Source: Paenibacillus sp. JZ16 (GTDB taxonomy: Bacteria; Bacillota; Bacilli; Paenibacillales; Paenibacillaceae). From it: DNA of 64,000 nt. Each line of letters begins with the position of its first letter. The stretch's first letter is position 1. The position numbers and the translations under genes were made by a program. The stretch covers positions 2,480,001-2,544,000 of the forward strand of contig NZ_CP017659.1 of assembly GCF_015326965.1 (NCBI RefSeq). The letters run 5' to 3'. Below are positions 17,812 to 25,487 of the stretch, one piece after another. Under the pieces are notes generated by a model. That model was not told the origin of the DNA. It saw only the letters and a program-made list of their open reading frames with translations, and searched no databases.

Positions 17812-18696
17812 ATGAGTAACTATGCTGTTGAGATTCGTCAATTGCGTAAAAGCTTTGGACATCAAACCGTCCTGGACGGGATCAACCTGAACGTGCCGGC
17901 AGGAAGCGTATTTGCCCTTCTCGGTCCCAACGGCGCCGGCAAAACCACCTTAATCAACATTCTATCGACCTTGGTGACACCCGATGCAGGCAGTGTGCGG
18001 ATCAACGGATATGATCTGGAAGAGGGCAAGCAGGATGTCCAGAAGTCCATTAGTCTGACCGGCCAGTTTGCTGCCGTCGACGAAGTATTGACCGCGGAAG
18101 AGAATCTGCGGATGATATGCAGGCTGTCGGGTTTATCCCCAGCGGAAGCAAGCCTGCGAACCGCCGAACTGCTCGAACAATTCGATCTCGCAGCTGCTGC
18201 AGCCAAGCGTGTGAAGACGTATTCGGGCGGAATGAAAAGACGGCTTGATCTTGCGATCAGCCTTGCCGTGCCGCGTCCCGTTCTGTTTCTGGATGAACCG
18301 ACCACGGGACTGGATACACGCAGCCGCCGTACCCTGTGGGATATCATCCTGCAATTGAAGAGTCAGGGCATCACCATACTGCTGACCACGCAGTATTTGG
18401 AAGAAGCCGATCAGCTTGCGGACCGGATTGCGGTCCTGGATAGTGGACGAATCGTTGCTGAGGGGAGCCCGGCTGAGCTGAAGACGCAGGTCGGAGGTGA
18501 AATGCTGGAGCTCCGCAACGTACACGACGAGGTGATTCACAGGATTCCGACAAACGGCAGCATCAGGGATGTCGCGCAGACGCTTCAAGAGTTGACTCGC
18601 CTGCTTCCTAGCGAGACGCGTGTAAGTCTTCACAGACCAAATATGGATGATGTATTCCTGTCGCTAACCGACAAGAAATTGGAGGAAATTGTATAA
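17812..18696 (+). CDS. ABC exporter ATP-binding subunit, DrrA/daunorubicin-resistance type
   Basis: A 294-residue ATPase. Walker A is GPNGAGKTT near residue 37, signature YSGGMKRRLDLA, Walker B VLFLDEPTTGLD, H-loop LLTTQYLEEADQLADR; the last two patterns are typical of DrrA-type drug exporters. It has the C-terminal DrrA-like extension (about 230-294). ATG start with AAGGAGATG upstream. Its TAA overlaps the permease ATG (TAATG at 18694-18698), so the two are coupled. Confidence 0.92.
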   Translation: MSNYAVEIRQLRKSFGHQTVLDGINLNVPAGSVFALLGPNGAGKTTLINILSTLVTPDAGSVRINGYDLEEGKQDVQKSISLTGQFAAVDEVLTAEENLRMICRLSGLSPAEASLRTAELLEQFDLAAAAAKRVKTYSGGMKRRLDLAISLAVPRPVLFLDEPTTGLDTRSRRTLWDIILQLKSQGITILLTTQYLEEADQLADRIAVLDSGRIVAEGSPAELKTQVGGEMLELRNVHDEVIHRIPTNGSIRDVAQTLQELTRLLPSETRVSLHRPNMDDVFLSLTDKKLEEIV

Positions 18697-19484
18697 TGAG
18701 AGCAACAGCTTCGAACTCAAAAACAGCGTCTTTAGCGGTCACCCAAACCGTCTTTATCGGTCGCAGCTTACGTCACAGCATCCGAAACGCGGAGGCAATG
18801 ATTACGGCCATGATGCTGCCGATTATGTTGATGCTGCTGTTCACCTATGTGTTTGGCGGCGCCCTCGATCCCAGCGGACAGTATGTAGACTACGTGGTGC
18901 CGGGAATCATATTGCTATGCGCCGGCTTCGGATCGTCCAGCACGGCCGTCGATGTCTCTCAGGATATGACCAATGGCATCATTGACCGCTTCCGCACCAT
19001 GCCCATTCAAAGCATCAGTGTCATTACAGGACATGTGGTAGCCAGCCTTGCCCGAAACATGCTGGCGACATTCGTCGTTATCGCTGTAGCTCTGCTCGTC
19101 GGATTCAGACCTTCGGCCGGACTTCTGGATTGGATTCTCGCCATCGGTTTGATCGCGCTGTTCATCTTTGCCTTCACTTGGCTCTATGCCGCCATCGGCC
19201 TCGTTGCAGGCAGTCCGGCAGCGGCCGGCAGCTATGGATTCGCCCTGCTATTCCTCCCCTACCTCTCCAGTGCCTTCGTTCCTACCGAGACGATGCCGAC
19301 ATGGCTGCAAGGAATCGCAAGCTACCAGCCGATCACCCCGGTCATCGAGTCCATTCGCGGGTTGCTGACGGGTGGATCTGTCCAGGATCACATCGGCTGG
19401 GCAATAGGATGGTGTCTGTTCATCCTTGTCGCCTCTATGGTATGGGGCATGTGGACCTTTAAGCGAAGAGCTGGTCGACGTTAA
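18696..19484 (+). CDS. ABC-2 type exporter permease, DrrB-like
   Basis: A 262-residue membrane protein with about six transmembrane segments and an ABC-2 membrane domain. The motif DMTNGIIDRFRTMPI is the characteristic DrrB/ABC-2 loop. It forms an exporter with the overlapping ATPase. Operator sites for the convergent TetR protein lie upstream of the operon. Substrate is unknown; amphipathic antibiotics are usual for the family. Confidence 0.92.
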   Translation: MRATASNSKTASLAVTQTVFIGRSLRHSIRNAEAMITAMMLPIMLMLLFTYVFGGALDPSGQYVDYVVPGIILLCAGFGSSSTAVDVSQDMTNGIIDRFRTMPIQSISVITGHVVASLARNMLATFVVIAVALLVGFRPSAGLLDWILAIGLIALFIFAFTWLYAAIGLVAGSPAAAGSYGFALLFLPYLSSAFVPTETMPTWLQGIASYQPITPVIESIRGLLTGGSVQDHIGWAIGWCLFILVASMVWGMWTFKRRAGRR

Positions 19485-19684
19485 ATATGCTTTAAGCGCG
19501 GTAACCATTCAAGCATGCCCCGGACCACACACCGCATAGAGGGAGCAGTACTCACAATATAGTATTGCGTTTTTAAGAGCCACATAAGGGACTTCGTCCT
19601 CCTTCCAGCGGCGGTCATGTCCGTCCGGAAACGATATTTACCAAACTAGATCATGGTCCCCCGCATCAGGCTTTATGAATTAGC

Positions 19685-19719
19685 AAAAAACCGATCCTCA
19701 TACGAGGATCGGTTTTTTT
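19685..19719. terminator. Bidirectional terminator between convergent operons
   Basis: AAAAAACCGATCCTC and GAGGATCGGTTTTTT form a perfect stem with an ATAC loop. The A and T runs at both ends allow it to work in either direction. Confidence 0.9.
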
Positions 19720-19746
19720 ACTCAGCTGCGGCACACTTTTTCTGCA

Positions 19747-19860
19747 TGCTCTTACAGCATACTCATACAGCGTACTCTTATTGTGTATACTCTTACAGCA
19801 TACTCTTACTGTGTACTTTCTTAATGCACTTTCTTTCTGTCTGTACTCTCTTACTCCACA
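19747..19860. repeat. Degenerate 13-bp tandem repeat (TACTCTTACAGCA-like)
   Basis: About eight pyrimidine-rich units of roughly 13 bp, for example TGCTCTTACAGCA, TACTCATACAGCG, TACTCTTATTGTG and TACTCTTACTGTG. Units alternate between CAGCA and TGTG ends. Non-coding. Confidence 0.65.
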
Positions 19861-19894
19861 ATCTTACAACCACGACCTGTAACTTTGACGAATA

Positions 19895-20695
19895 TCATGA
19901 CTTGTCCGACTGTCCAGGCTGTGTCTTGGCCTGAAGATAATGATCAATGCCGTCCAAGATGCGTTCCAACCCGAAATCAATGTCGTTGCCAATCGGGTTC
20001 TCTTCCTGATTCTCTTCCGTGTAGACTCCCGACATCACAACCGGATGCAGGAATGGAAACCGATCCGGCGTTACAAGTTGTTTCAGCGCGGCCGTATAAT
20101 CGAGTCCGCTAAATTGTTCCGGGGTGGATCCTGCCTGCAGGGCACGGTCCATGTCCCGCTGCATCATGCCGCTTGATCTTGAATAATTGCTTAACAGGAG
20201 AATCAAAGACATCCGCTCATAATCATTCAACGGCATGTCCTTCATGAAGCGCAGGCCCCAGTCGATAAATCGCAGATTGTTTGGCGTAAGGGGGATACCC
20301 GCAATCGGTATGTCGCCGAACCAGGGATGGTCACGGAATACCTGCATCGTCGATTTGACGTAGATTCGCATATTCTCGCGCCAATCTGCGGAATCTTCCG
20401 GTGGAATGGGAATATCGCACACGGCGTCCTGCATCAGGAGCAGCAGGTCATCCTTGCTGGTAATATACCGGTACAGGGACATGGCAGTAAAACCCAAAGC
20501 GGATGCGATCCGATTCATGGAGACCGCCTGAAGCCCTTCTTTATCAGCGATGTCGATGGCCGTCTGCACAATCTGCGTCAGGCTCATCTCCCGTTTCGGT
20601 CCCCGCTGCGGCGGCTTTACCAATCCCCAGCTCAGAGCCGCCCCTCCGGGAAGCCTGGATCCAATATCCGGATCTATATTCTCATCTTTTGACAT
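19895..20695 (-). CDS. TetR-family repressor of the DrrAB exporter
   Basis: A 266-residue regulator. A 30-40 residue N-terminal extension precedes the TetR HTH (MNRIASALGFTAMSLYRYITSKDDLL, about 60-85). The long alpha-helical ligand domain is of the TetR_C type found in drug-responsive members. Its own upstream region carries a perfect 17-bp palindrome that recurs twice before the DrrAB operon, so autoregulation and control of the exporter are likely. Start ATG with AAAGGA about 12 nt upstream. Confidence 0.88.
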   Translation of the reverse strand: MSKDENIDPDIGSRLPGGAALSWGLVKPPQRGPKREMSLTQIVQTAIDIADKEGLQAVSMNRIASALGFTAMSLYRYITSKDDLLLLMQDAVCDIPIPPEDSADWRENMRIYVKSTMQVFRDHPWFGDIPIAGIPLTPNNLRFIDWGLRFMKDMPLNDYERMSLILLLSNYSRSSGMMQRDMDRALQAGSTPEQFSGLDYTAALKQLVTPDRFPFLHPVVMSGVYTEENQEENPIGNDIDFGLERILDGIDHYLQAKTQPGQSDKS

Positions 20696-20739
20696 GATTT
20701 GTGTATCCTTTCTGCATCCTGGCTTCTGATATCGATAAT

Positions 20740-20756
20740 TGTTTATATTATAAACA
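20740..20756. promoter_or_regulatory. Perfect palindromic TetR operator upstream of tetR
   Basis: TGTTTATATTATAAACA, fully symmetric around its central base, 45 bp upstream of the tetR start. Near copies lie at 17735-17751 and 17767-17783. Confidence 0.7.
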
Positions 20757-20838
20757 GTATATCATATGCGTTGATTCTTATGTACAGAGTAGAATATGAG
20801 CATACTTGCTAGGATACCAAACTTGACGCACCGTGCAC

Positions 20839-21189
20839 TCATACATGTGACAATATGTTGACCAGCTTGCCGAATGGATCGCGGACAAAAAAACGCCGTA
20901 CTCCCCAAGGCTCATCAACGGGTCCATATTCAATGGAAAAGCCTGCTCGCCTCATCTCTTCCAGCACAGCCTCTATCTCATCCACTTCGATTGACAGATC
21001 CGGGACGGGCGTGCCGCCGCCTCCCTCGGAAGCAAAGCTGATCTGTATGCTCATCCTCTCCTGCGAGCCATAAGTGGCAATCCAGCCATGATCCATTAAC
21101 ATATCCAGACCCAGCACATCTTGATAAAACGTCTTGGCTGCGGCGACATCCTTCGTTACGACATTCGCGACAATGCGTTTAACTCCCAA
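20839..21189 (-). CDS. VOC superfamily protein with start at a tetranucleotide repeat
   Basis: A 116-residue VOC protein if started at TTG 21189; 122 residues if started at ATG 21207. It has the paired module pattern with KTFYQDVLGLDML and a final RRFFVRDPFGKLVNIL. The TTG is preferred because GGAGGAG lies just 5 nt upstream, whereas in the longer frame that sequence would be coding. The upstream ATGs belong to a (CATT)n tract, read on this strand as AATG repeats. Function is unknown; such proteins sequester or modify small toxic compounds. Confidence 0.8.
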   Translation of the reverse strand: MGVKRIVANVVTKDVAAAKTFYQDVLGLDMLMDHGWIATYGSQERMSIQISFASEGGGGTPVPDLSIEVDEIEAVLEEMRRAGFSIEYGPVDEPWGVRRFFVRDPFGKLVNILSHV

Positions 21190-21200
21190 CTTGTCTCCTC

Positions 21201-21227
21201 CATTCATTCATTCATTCATTCATTCAT
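21201..21227. repeat. Tetranucleotide microsatellite (CATT)6.75 at a translation start
   Basis: 27 bp of uninterrupted CATT units, immediately upstream of the ribosome-binding site of the VOC gene. On the coding strand it is a string of AATG, offering start codons in all three frames. Confidence 0.9.
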
Positions 21228-21305
21228 GCTAAAGAAAGTCATTGCATCCATGCTGTACGCGCCCTTATGTAAAATACATAACTAAAGTATAACAAATCCT
21301 TCCAA

Positions 21306-21338
21306 CAAAAAAAGCTGTTGAGGTTTACTCAACAGCTG
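21306..21338 (-). terminator. Intrinsic terminator of the SDR operon
   Basis: AGCTGTTGAG, GTTTA loop, CTCAACAGCT: a perfect 10-bp stem, followed on the minus strand by seven T. Lies 7 bp past the SDR stop. Confidence 0.9.
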
Positions 21339-21344
21339 ATTTCC

Positions 21345-22082
21345 TTAGCTCCCTGATGCGGTCGGCCTAATGATGATTTCATTTACATCGACTTCAGGCG
21401 GCTGCTCGATAGCATATACAATCGCTTGCGCAATCGAAGTCGCCGGAATGGATATTCTTCGATATTCCTTCATGACCTGTCTGGCCGTATCATCGGAGAT
21501 ACTGTCGGCCAGCTCCGACTCCGTTACCCCCGGCGATATTTGCGTGACCCGTATACCGCTTCCGACCTCCTGCCGCAGGCCCTCCGAGATTGCCCGAACC
21601 GCATGCTTGGTCGCACAATAAACGGCTGCGGTTGGCGATACTTCGTATGCCCCGATGGAAGCAATATTAATAAATTGACCAAAGCCCTGCTTCTGCATCA
21701 CCGGCAGCCCTGCCGCAATGCCATGGAGGACGCCGCGGATGTTCACATCGATCATCCGGTTCCATTCGTCCACCTTCAAGGCCTCCAAGGGTGACAGAGG
21801 CATGACGCCAGCATTGTTGAGCATGACATCCAGCCTACCGAATCGGCTCACCGCCAAGTCAATGAAAGATTCCATTTGATCGAGATGAGCCACATTCAGC
21901 GATTGGTAAACAGCTGATCCGCCTTCCCGATTCAATGCGGAAGCAAGCTTCTCCAGCCTGTCCGTCCTTCTCGCCCCAAGAACCACATGAGCACCGTGAT
22001 GTGCCAGCAGCCGGGCTGCCGCTTCACCGATCCCGCTGCTTGCGCCTGTAATGGCCACGACTTTTCCTTTAACGTTAGACAT
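21345..22082 (-). CDS. Short-chain dehydrogenase/reductase (classical SDR)
   Basis: A 245-residue NAD(P)-dependent oxidoreductase. Cofactor motif TGASSGIG at about residue 13, NNAGVM about 90, catalytic Ser in INIASIGA, and YxxxK in AVYCATKHAV. It resembles the YdfG/serine-dehydrogenase-like group. ATG start with AGGAGGAG upstream. With the Atu4866-domain gene 65 bp upstream it forms a two-gene operon divergent from an AraC regulator. Confidence 0.92.
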   Translation of the reverse strand: MSNVKGKVVAITGASSGIGEAAARLLAHHGAHVVLGARRTDRLEKLASALNREGGSAVYQSLNVAHLDQMESFIDLAVSRFGRLDVMLNNAGVMPLSPLEALKVDEWNRMIDVNIRGVLHGIAAGLPVMQKQGFGQFINIASIGAYEVSPTAAVYCATKHAVRAISEGLRQEVGSGIRVTQISPGVTESELADSISDDTARQVMKEYRRISIPATSIAQAIVYAIEQPPEVDVNEIIIRPTASGS

Positions 22083-22147
22083 ACAGTTCTCCTCCTGATA
22101 CCTGTTCTGTACTTCTAAGCCAAACCGTTCTCTTCGATCTCACACGT

Positions 22148-22411
22148 TTAGTTTTCCCGAACCAATACCATCCCTGCATGATAGAGAACGCCGTCCCGAA
22201 AATCGCCGTCAGCCGTGAATCCGGTATCATCCACATATTCGATGTGATCGCCTAGAATGAAATAGCGTCCTTGATAAGCGCTTTTCCGCCGGCCCCGTGC
22301 TTCATCATAACGACCGTTTGGCAGCAATTCGTGGCGAATGTATCCGTCCTTGGTCACCCACATGCCTATATAGGGATGCTGAACCTCATTCGCTTTAAGA
22401 GCTGGATCCAT
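22148..22411 (-). CDS. Atu4866-domain small protein
   Basis: An 87-residue protein made of a single Atu4866-like beta-rich domain: IGMWVTKDGYIRHELLPNGR, then YQGRYFILGDHIEYVDDTGF and DGVLYHAGMVL. The biochemical role of the domain is not established. In many bacteria it is found beside SDR and AraC genes, as here. ATG start preceded by GAGGAGGTATT. First gene of the minus-strand operon. Confidence 0.85.
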   Translation of the reverse strand: MDPALKANEVQHPYIGMWVTKDGYIRHELLPNGRYDEARGRRKSAYQGRYFILGDHIEYVDDTGFTADGDFRDGVLYHAGMVLVREN

Positions 22412-22610
22412 TCCAATACCTCCTCATTACTCTTATCTGATCCTCTTGAGTTTCATGCATACCCGTCCTGCCTTCAACCATCGAGGATACTCTGATTATG
22501 CCTGCATGGAGTATTTATCGGGTAGCCGAATCCACCACGATTCTTGCCTATTCCTGCAAACCTGATTAAGATTAAATCAAATACCATCGGAGGAGGCTCG
22601 CCGAACCGGG

Positions 22611-23540
22611 ATGTTAGATCATGGAGGAAGCAATCTGCAGAATGAACTTGCAGGATACATCGAAAAATATACGGGTACGAACGGTACCCATACTACGCCT
22701 ATACCCAATCTATCTTTAATACGGGCAACCGACGGGACGGAATTGATCCACACCATTCACGAGCCCGCACTGTGCATCGTAGCTCAAGGCAGAAAACTAA
22801 TCATGCTGGCACAAGAAAGCTATTTTTATGACTCGAACAGTTATCTTGTCGTCTCGCTGCAATTGCCCATATCCGGCCAAGTGATTCAGGCATCACCGGA
22901 GCGGCCCTACCTGTGCCTTAGACTGGATTTGGACCGACATCTGATCTTCGACCTCATTCCATCCTGCCAAGAGGCTCTTCCTAAGAAAACCGACTCCACA
23001 AAAGCCCTCTTTGTCAGCTCGATGAATCAGGCACTCCTGGATGCTGTCGTCCGCCTCGTACGCCTTCTGGATACGCCGGAGGATATTTCCGTCCTTGCTC
23101 CCCTGGTCACGAAGGAAATTGTTTATCGAATCCTTCAAGAGGAACAAGGCCAATCCCTGAAACAATTTGCCGTCAGCGGCAGTCATGCGCAGCGAATCGC
23201 GGCAGCGGCCCAGTTGATTGAGCGGGATTATAATCAGCCCCTTCACATCGCTGATCTGTCCGCTGCCGTCAATATGAGTCCTTCTTCACTTCATCATCAC
23301 TTTAAGGAAATCACCGCCATGAGCCCGCTGCAATATCAAAAACAAATCCGATTGCAAGAGGCGCGCCGACTTATGCTCTCAGAAACATCCGCAGCTGCGG
23401 ATGCCGCCTTTCAGGTCGGCTATGAAAGTCCCACTCAGTTCAACAGGGAATATGCCCGCATGTTCGGTTTGCCTCCGATCCGGGATATCAAGCGTCTGCG
23501 CGAGTCATTGGACCTCGGCCCTAGGCAGGGCCATGCTTAA
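22611..23540 (+). CDS. AraC-family regulator divergent from the SDR operon
   Basis: A 309-residue regulator. The N-terminal domain resembles the AraC_N sensor group (about 25-175, with EPALCIVAQGRK); the C-terminal double HTH covers about 200-300 (MSPSSLHHHFKEITAMSPLQYQKQIRLQ in two halves). The start is uncertain: ATG 22611 is 17 nt after an AGGAGG, longer than usual. The 200-bp intergenic region with the minus-strand operon probably carries its binding sites. Expected to activate SDR and Atu4866 genes. Confidence 0.88.
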   Translation: MLDHGGSNLQNELAGYIEKYTGTNGTHTTPIPNLSLIRATDGTELIHTIHEPALCIVAQGRKLIMLAQESYFYDSNSYLVVSLQLPISGQVIQASPERPYLCLRLDLDRHLIFDLIPSCQEALPKKTDSTKALFVSSMNQALLDAVVRLVRLLDTPEDISVLAPLVTKEIVYRILQEEQGQSLKQFAVSGSHAQRIAAAAQLIERDYNQPLHIADLSAAVNMSPSSLHHHFKEITAMSPLQYQKQIRLQEARRLMLSETSAAADAAFQVGYESPTQFNREYARMFGLPPIRDIKRLRESLDLGPRQGHA

Positions 23541-23579
23541 TTTGACCAGACAGCTCAAGGGAACGATTTCGCCAAACAC

Positions 23580-23606
23580 AAAAAAAACGGCATGGCTGCC
23601 GTTTTT
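23580..23606. terminator. Bidirectional terminator between araC and sugar importer
   Basis: AAACGGCA, TGGC loop, TGCCGTTT, flanked by A-tract on the left and T-tract on the right, so it can stop transcription from both convergent units. Confidence 0.85.
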
Positions 23607-23645
23607 CTATTTTGAGCATCCCATGCCCTTCATTCTGTTTTTTCC

Positions 23646-24479
23646 CTATCCCTTCGTTCCGCCTTGCAGCCCGAAGCCCTTGGACATGAACTGCTGGGAG
23701 AGAATATACATGATGATCGCCGGAATGGCGTACAGCACCGAGAAAGCGGCCAGGCTGCCGTAATCGACCATGCCATACTGCCCGAAGAACTGATAGAGCT
23801 TCAAGGAAGCCGGGAACTTCTCCGGCGACTGCAGCAGGATATACGGCACGAAGAAATTGCCCCAGCTGCCCGAGAAGGTAAATATCGCGACCGTACAAAT
23901 ACCCGGAACCATCAGCGGCGCCACCACCTTGCGCATTCCCGTAAACACCGAAGCGCCGTCCACCCAGGCGGCTTCCTCCAGATCGCTCGGCACGGAATCC
24001 ATGAAATTCTTCATCATCCATATCCCGTACGGCATGGACGATGCTACATAAAACAAGATGACGCCAAAAATATTGTCATACAGCTTGAGCCCCAGGAACA
24101 GCTGGTACACAGGCACCATTACAGCCGTAATCGGGAGCGATGTCATAAATAGAATGGTCAGCATAAAGGGCTTTTTATATTTCATCTGATAACGGGATAG
24201 CGGATAAGCTGCGAGCAGCGCCAGAAGAACAACCAATACGGCTTGGCCAAGCGACATCACAAGACCAATCAGATATGCGCGCTGGTTCTCGCTGCTGGTC
24301 ATCACCTCTACGTAGTTTGCACCGGTAACCCTGCTGGGCATCTTCAGCGATTGCATCGCATTCGGATCGACGGAAGCCACGAGCACCCAGAGCAGCGGCA
24401 GCACAAAGCAAATACCGATCCCCGTTAGGATCGCGTACGGCAGAATTCGATAGATTAATTTACGTTGTTTGGCATTCAT
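23646..24479 (-). CDS. CUT1 sugar ABC permease, MalG type
   Basis: A 277-residue inner-membrane permease with six transmembrane segments and the EAA loop EAAWVDGASVFTGMRKVVAPL, which contacts the shared ATPase. It pairs with the MalF-type permease starting 16 bp upstream. No ATPase gene is in the operon; CUT1 systems in Bacillales commonly share one MsmX-type ATPase encoded elsewhere. Sugar specificity is not readable; oligosaccharide uptake is expected. Confidence 0.93.
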   Translation of the reverse strand: MNAKQRKLIYRILPYAILTGIGICFVLPLLWVLVASVDPNAMQSLKMPSRVTGANYVEVMTSSENQRAYLIGLVMSLGQAVLVVLLALLAAYPLSRYQMKYKKPFMLTILFMTSLPITAVMVPVYQLFLGLKLYDNIFGVILFYVASSMPYGIWMMKNFMDSVPSDLEEAAWVDGASVFTGMRKVVAPLMVPGICTVAIFTFSGSWGNFFVPYILLQSPEKFPASLKLYQFFGQYGMVDYGSLAAFSVLYAIPAIIMYILSQQFMSKGFGLQGGTKG

Positions 24480-24495
24480 ATGATCTCACCTCTGG

Positions 24496-25386
24496 TTACT
24501 CTTTCATCGACCTGATATACAGCAGGCTTAACACAATCCCGATCAGCAGCAGCAGCAGCGAAATGGCGGTTCCATAGCCTAATTGATAGTTCACAAATGC
24601 CTGATTGTACATGAAGATCGGCAGGGTCGTCGTCGAATTGCCCGGACCGCCCCCGGTCATCGCATAGATGAGTCCGAACACCCCAAGCGTCTGCAGCGTA
24701 ACCAGCATCATGTTGGTTGTAATGGTGCTTTTAATGTAGGGAATAATGATGTGCGTGAAGATTTTCCACTTGGAGGCTCCATCCACCACCGCCGCTTCCT
24801 CAATTTCGTTAGGCACATCATCCAGCGCTGCTTGAAATACCAGCATCGAGAAGGCGGTGCCGTGCCAAATGTTCGCAAGAATGATGGTCAGCATCGGGAC
24901 GGTAAACAGCCAGGTCACTTCCGAAAATCCAAAAAAAGTGATGATCGCATTCAGCGTGCCTTCATCCCCGAAGAAACTGTACAAGCAAAGAGCACATACA
25001 ATCTCGGGCGTCACCCATCCTGCAAGCACAATCGTTCCAATCACTCGCCGAAACGTTTTGTTTCTCTGCTTCATCAGCAGCGCGATCAAAAATCCCAGCA
25101 CCTGCTGCCCGATCACAGCCGAGCCGATGAGGAAAACCAGCGTGTTCCATATACTGATCCGAACCGTGGGGTCCTGGAACATCCGGGTATAGTTGTCAAG
25201 GCCGATAAACTTAAGCTCCCTCGCCGCTTCGCCGGTTAACGCCAGGTTGGTGAAGGAATAGAAGAACGTTAACAGAATGGGATATATAAAAAACACGAGC
25301 ATAATCGCGATTGAAGGAAGCAAAAAAAAGAGCCAGGTATACGTTTTTCTTCGTTTCGGGTAAACGTCTACGGACAGACTGCTCAT
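24496..25386 (-). CDS. CUT1 sugar ABC permease, MalF type
   Basis: A 296-residue permease with six transmembrane segments and an EAA loop (EEAAVVDGASKWKIFTHIIIP). ATG at 25386 is selected because AAAAGGAGAACG precedes it; an in-frame ATG 26 codons upstream gives a poorly conserved basic extension. It lies about 100 bp downstream of the binding-protein gene and 16 bp upstream of the MalG-type gene. Confidence 0.92.
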   Translation of the reverse strand: MSSLSVDVYPKRRKTYTWLFFLLPSIAIMLVFFIYPILLTFFYSFTNLALTGEAARELKFIGLDNYTRMFQDPTVRISIWNTLVFLIGSAVIGQQVLGFLIALLMKQRNKTFRRVIGTIVLAGWVTPEIVCALCLYSFFGDEGTLNAIITFFGFSEVTWLFTVPMLTIILANIWHGTAFSMLVFQAALDDVPNEIEEAAVVDGASKWKIFTHIIIPYIKSTITTNMMLVTLQTLGVFGLIYAMTGGGPGNSTTTLPIFMYNQAFVNYQLGYGTAISLLLLLIGIVLSLLYIRSMKE

Positions 25387-25487
25387 GGTTCGTTCTCCTT
25401 TTCGTGCAGATGATCTGAAACACCGCTTGCCCAAGCCTCCGCGATACATGGAGCGCTTGAGCAAGCCGGTTCTGTACGTATAGCCGA

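Larger units (their letters stand above)
19485..19894. other. 410-bp intergenic region between convergent exporter and tetR genes
   Basis: Holds one strong hairpin terminator (19685-19719) and, from 19747 to about 19860, a pyrimidine-rich 13-bp periodic repeat. No credible gene: short frames lack ribosome-binding sites. Confidence 0.7.
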
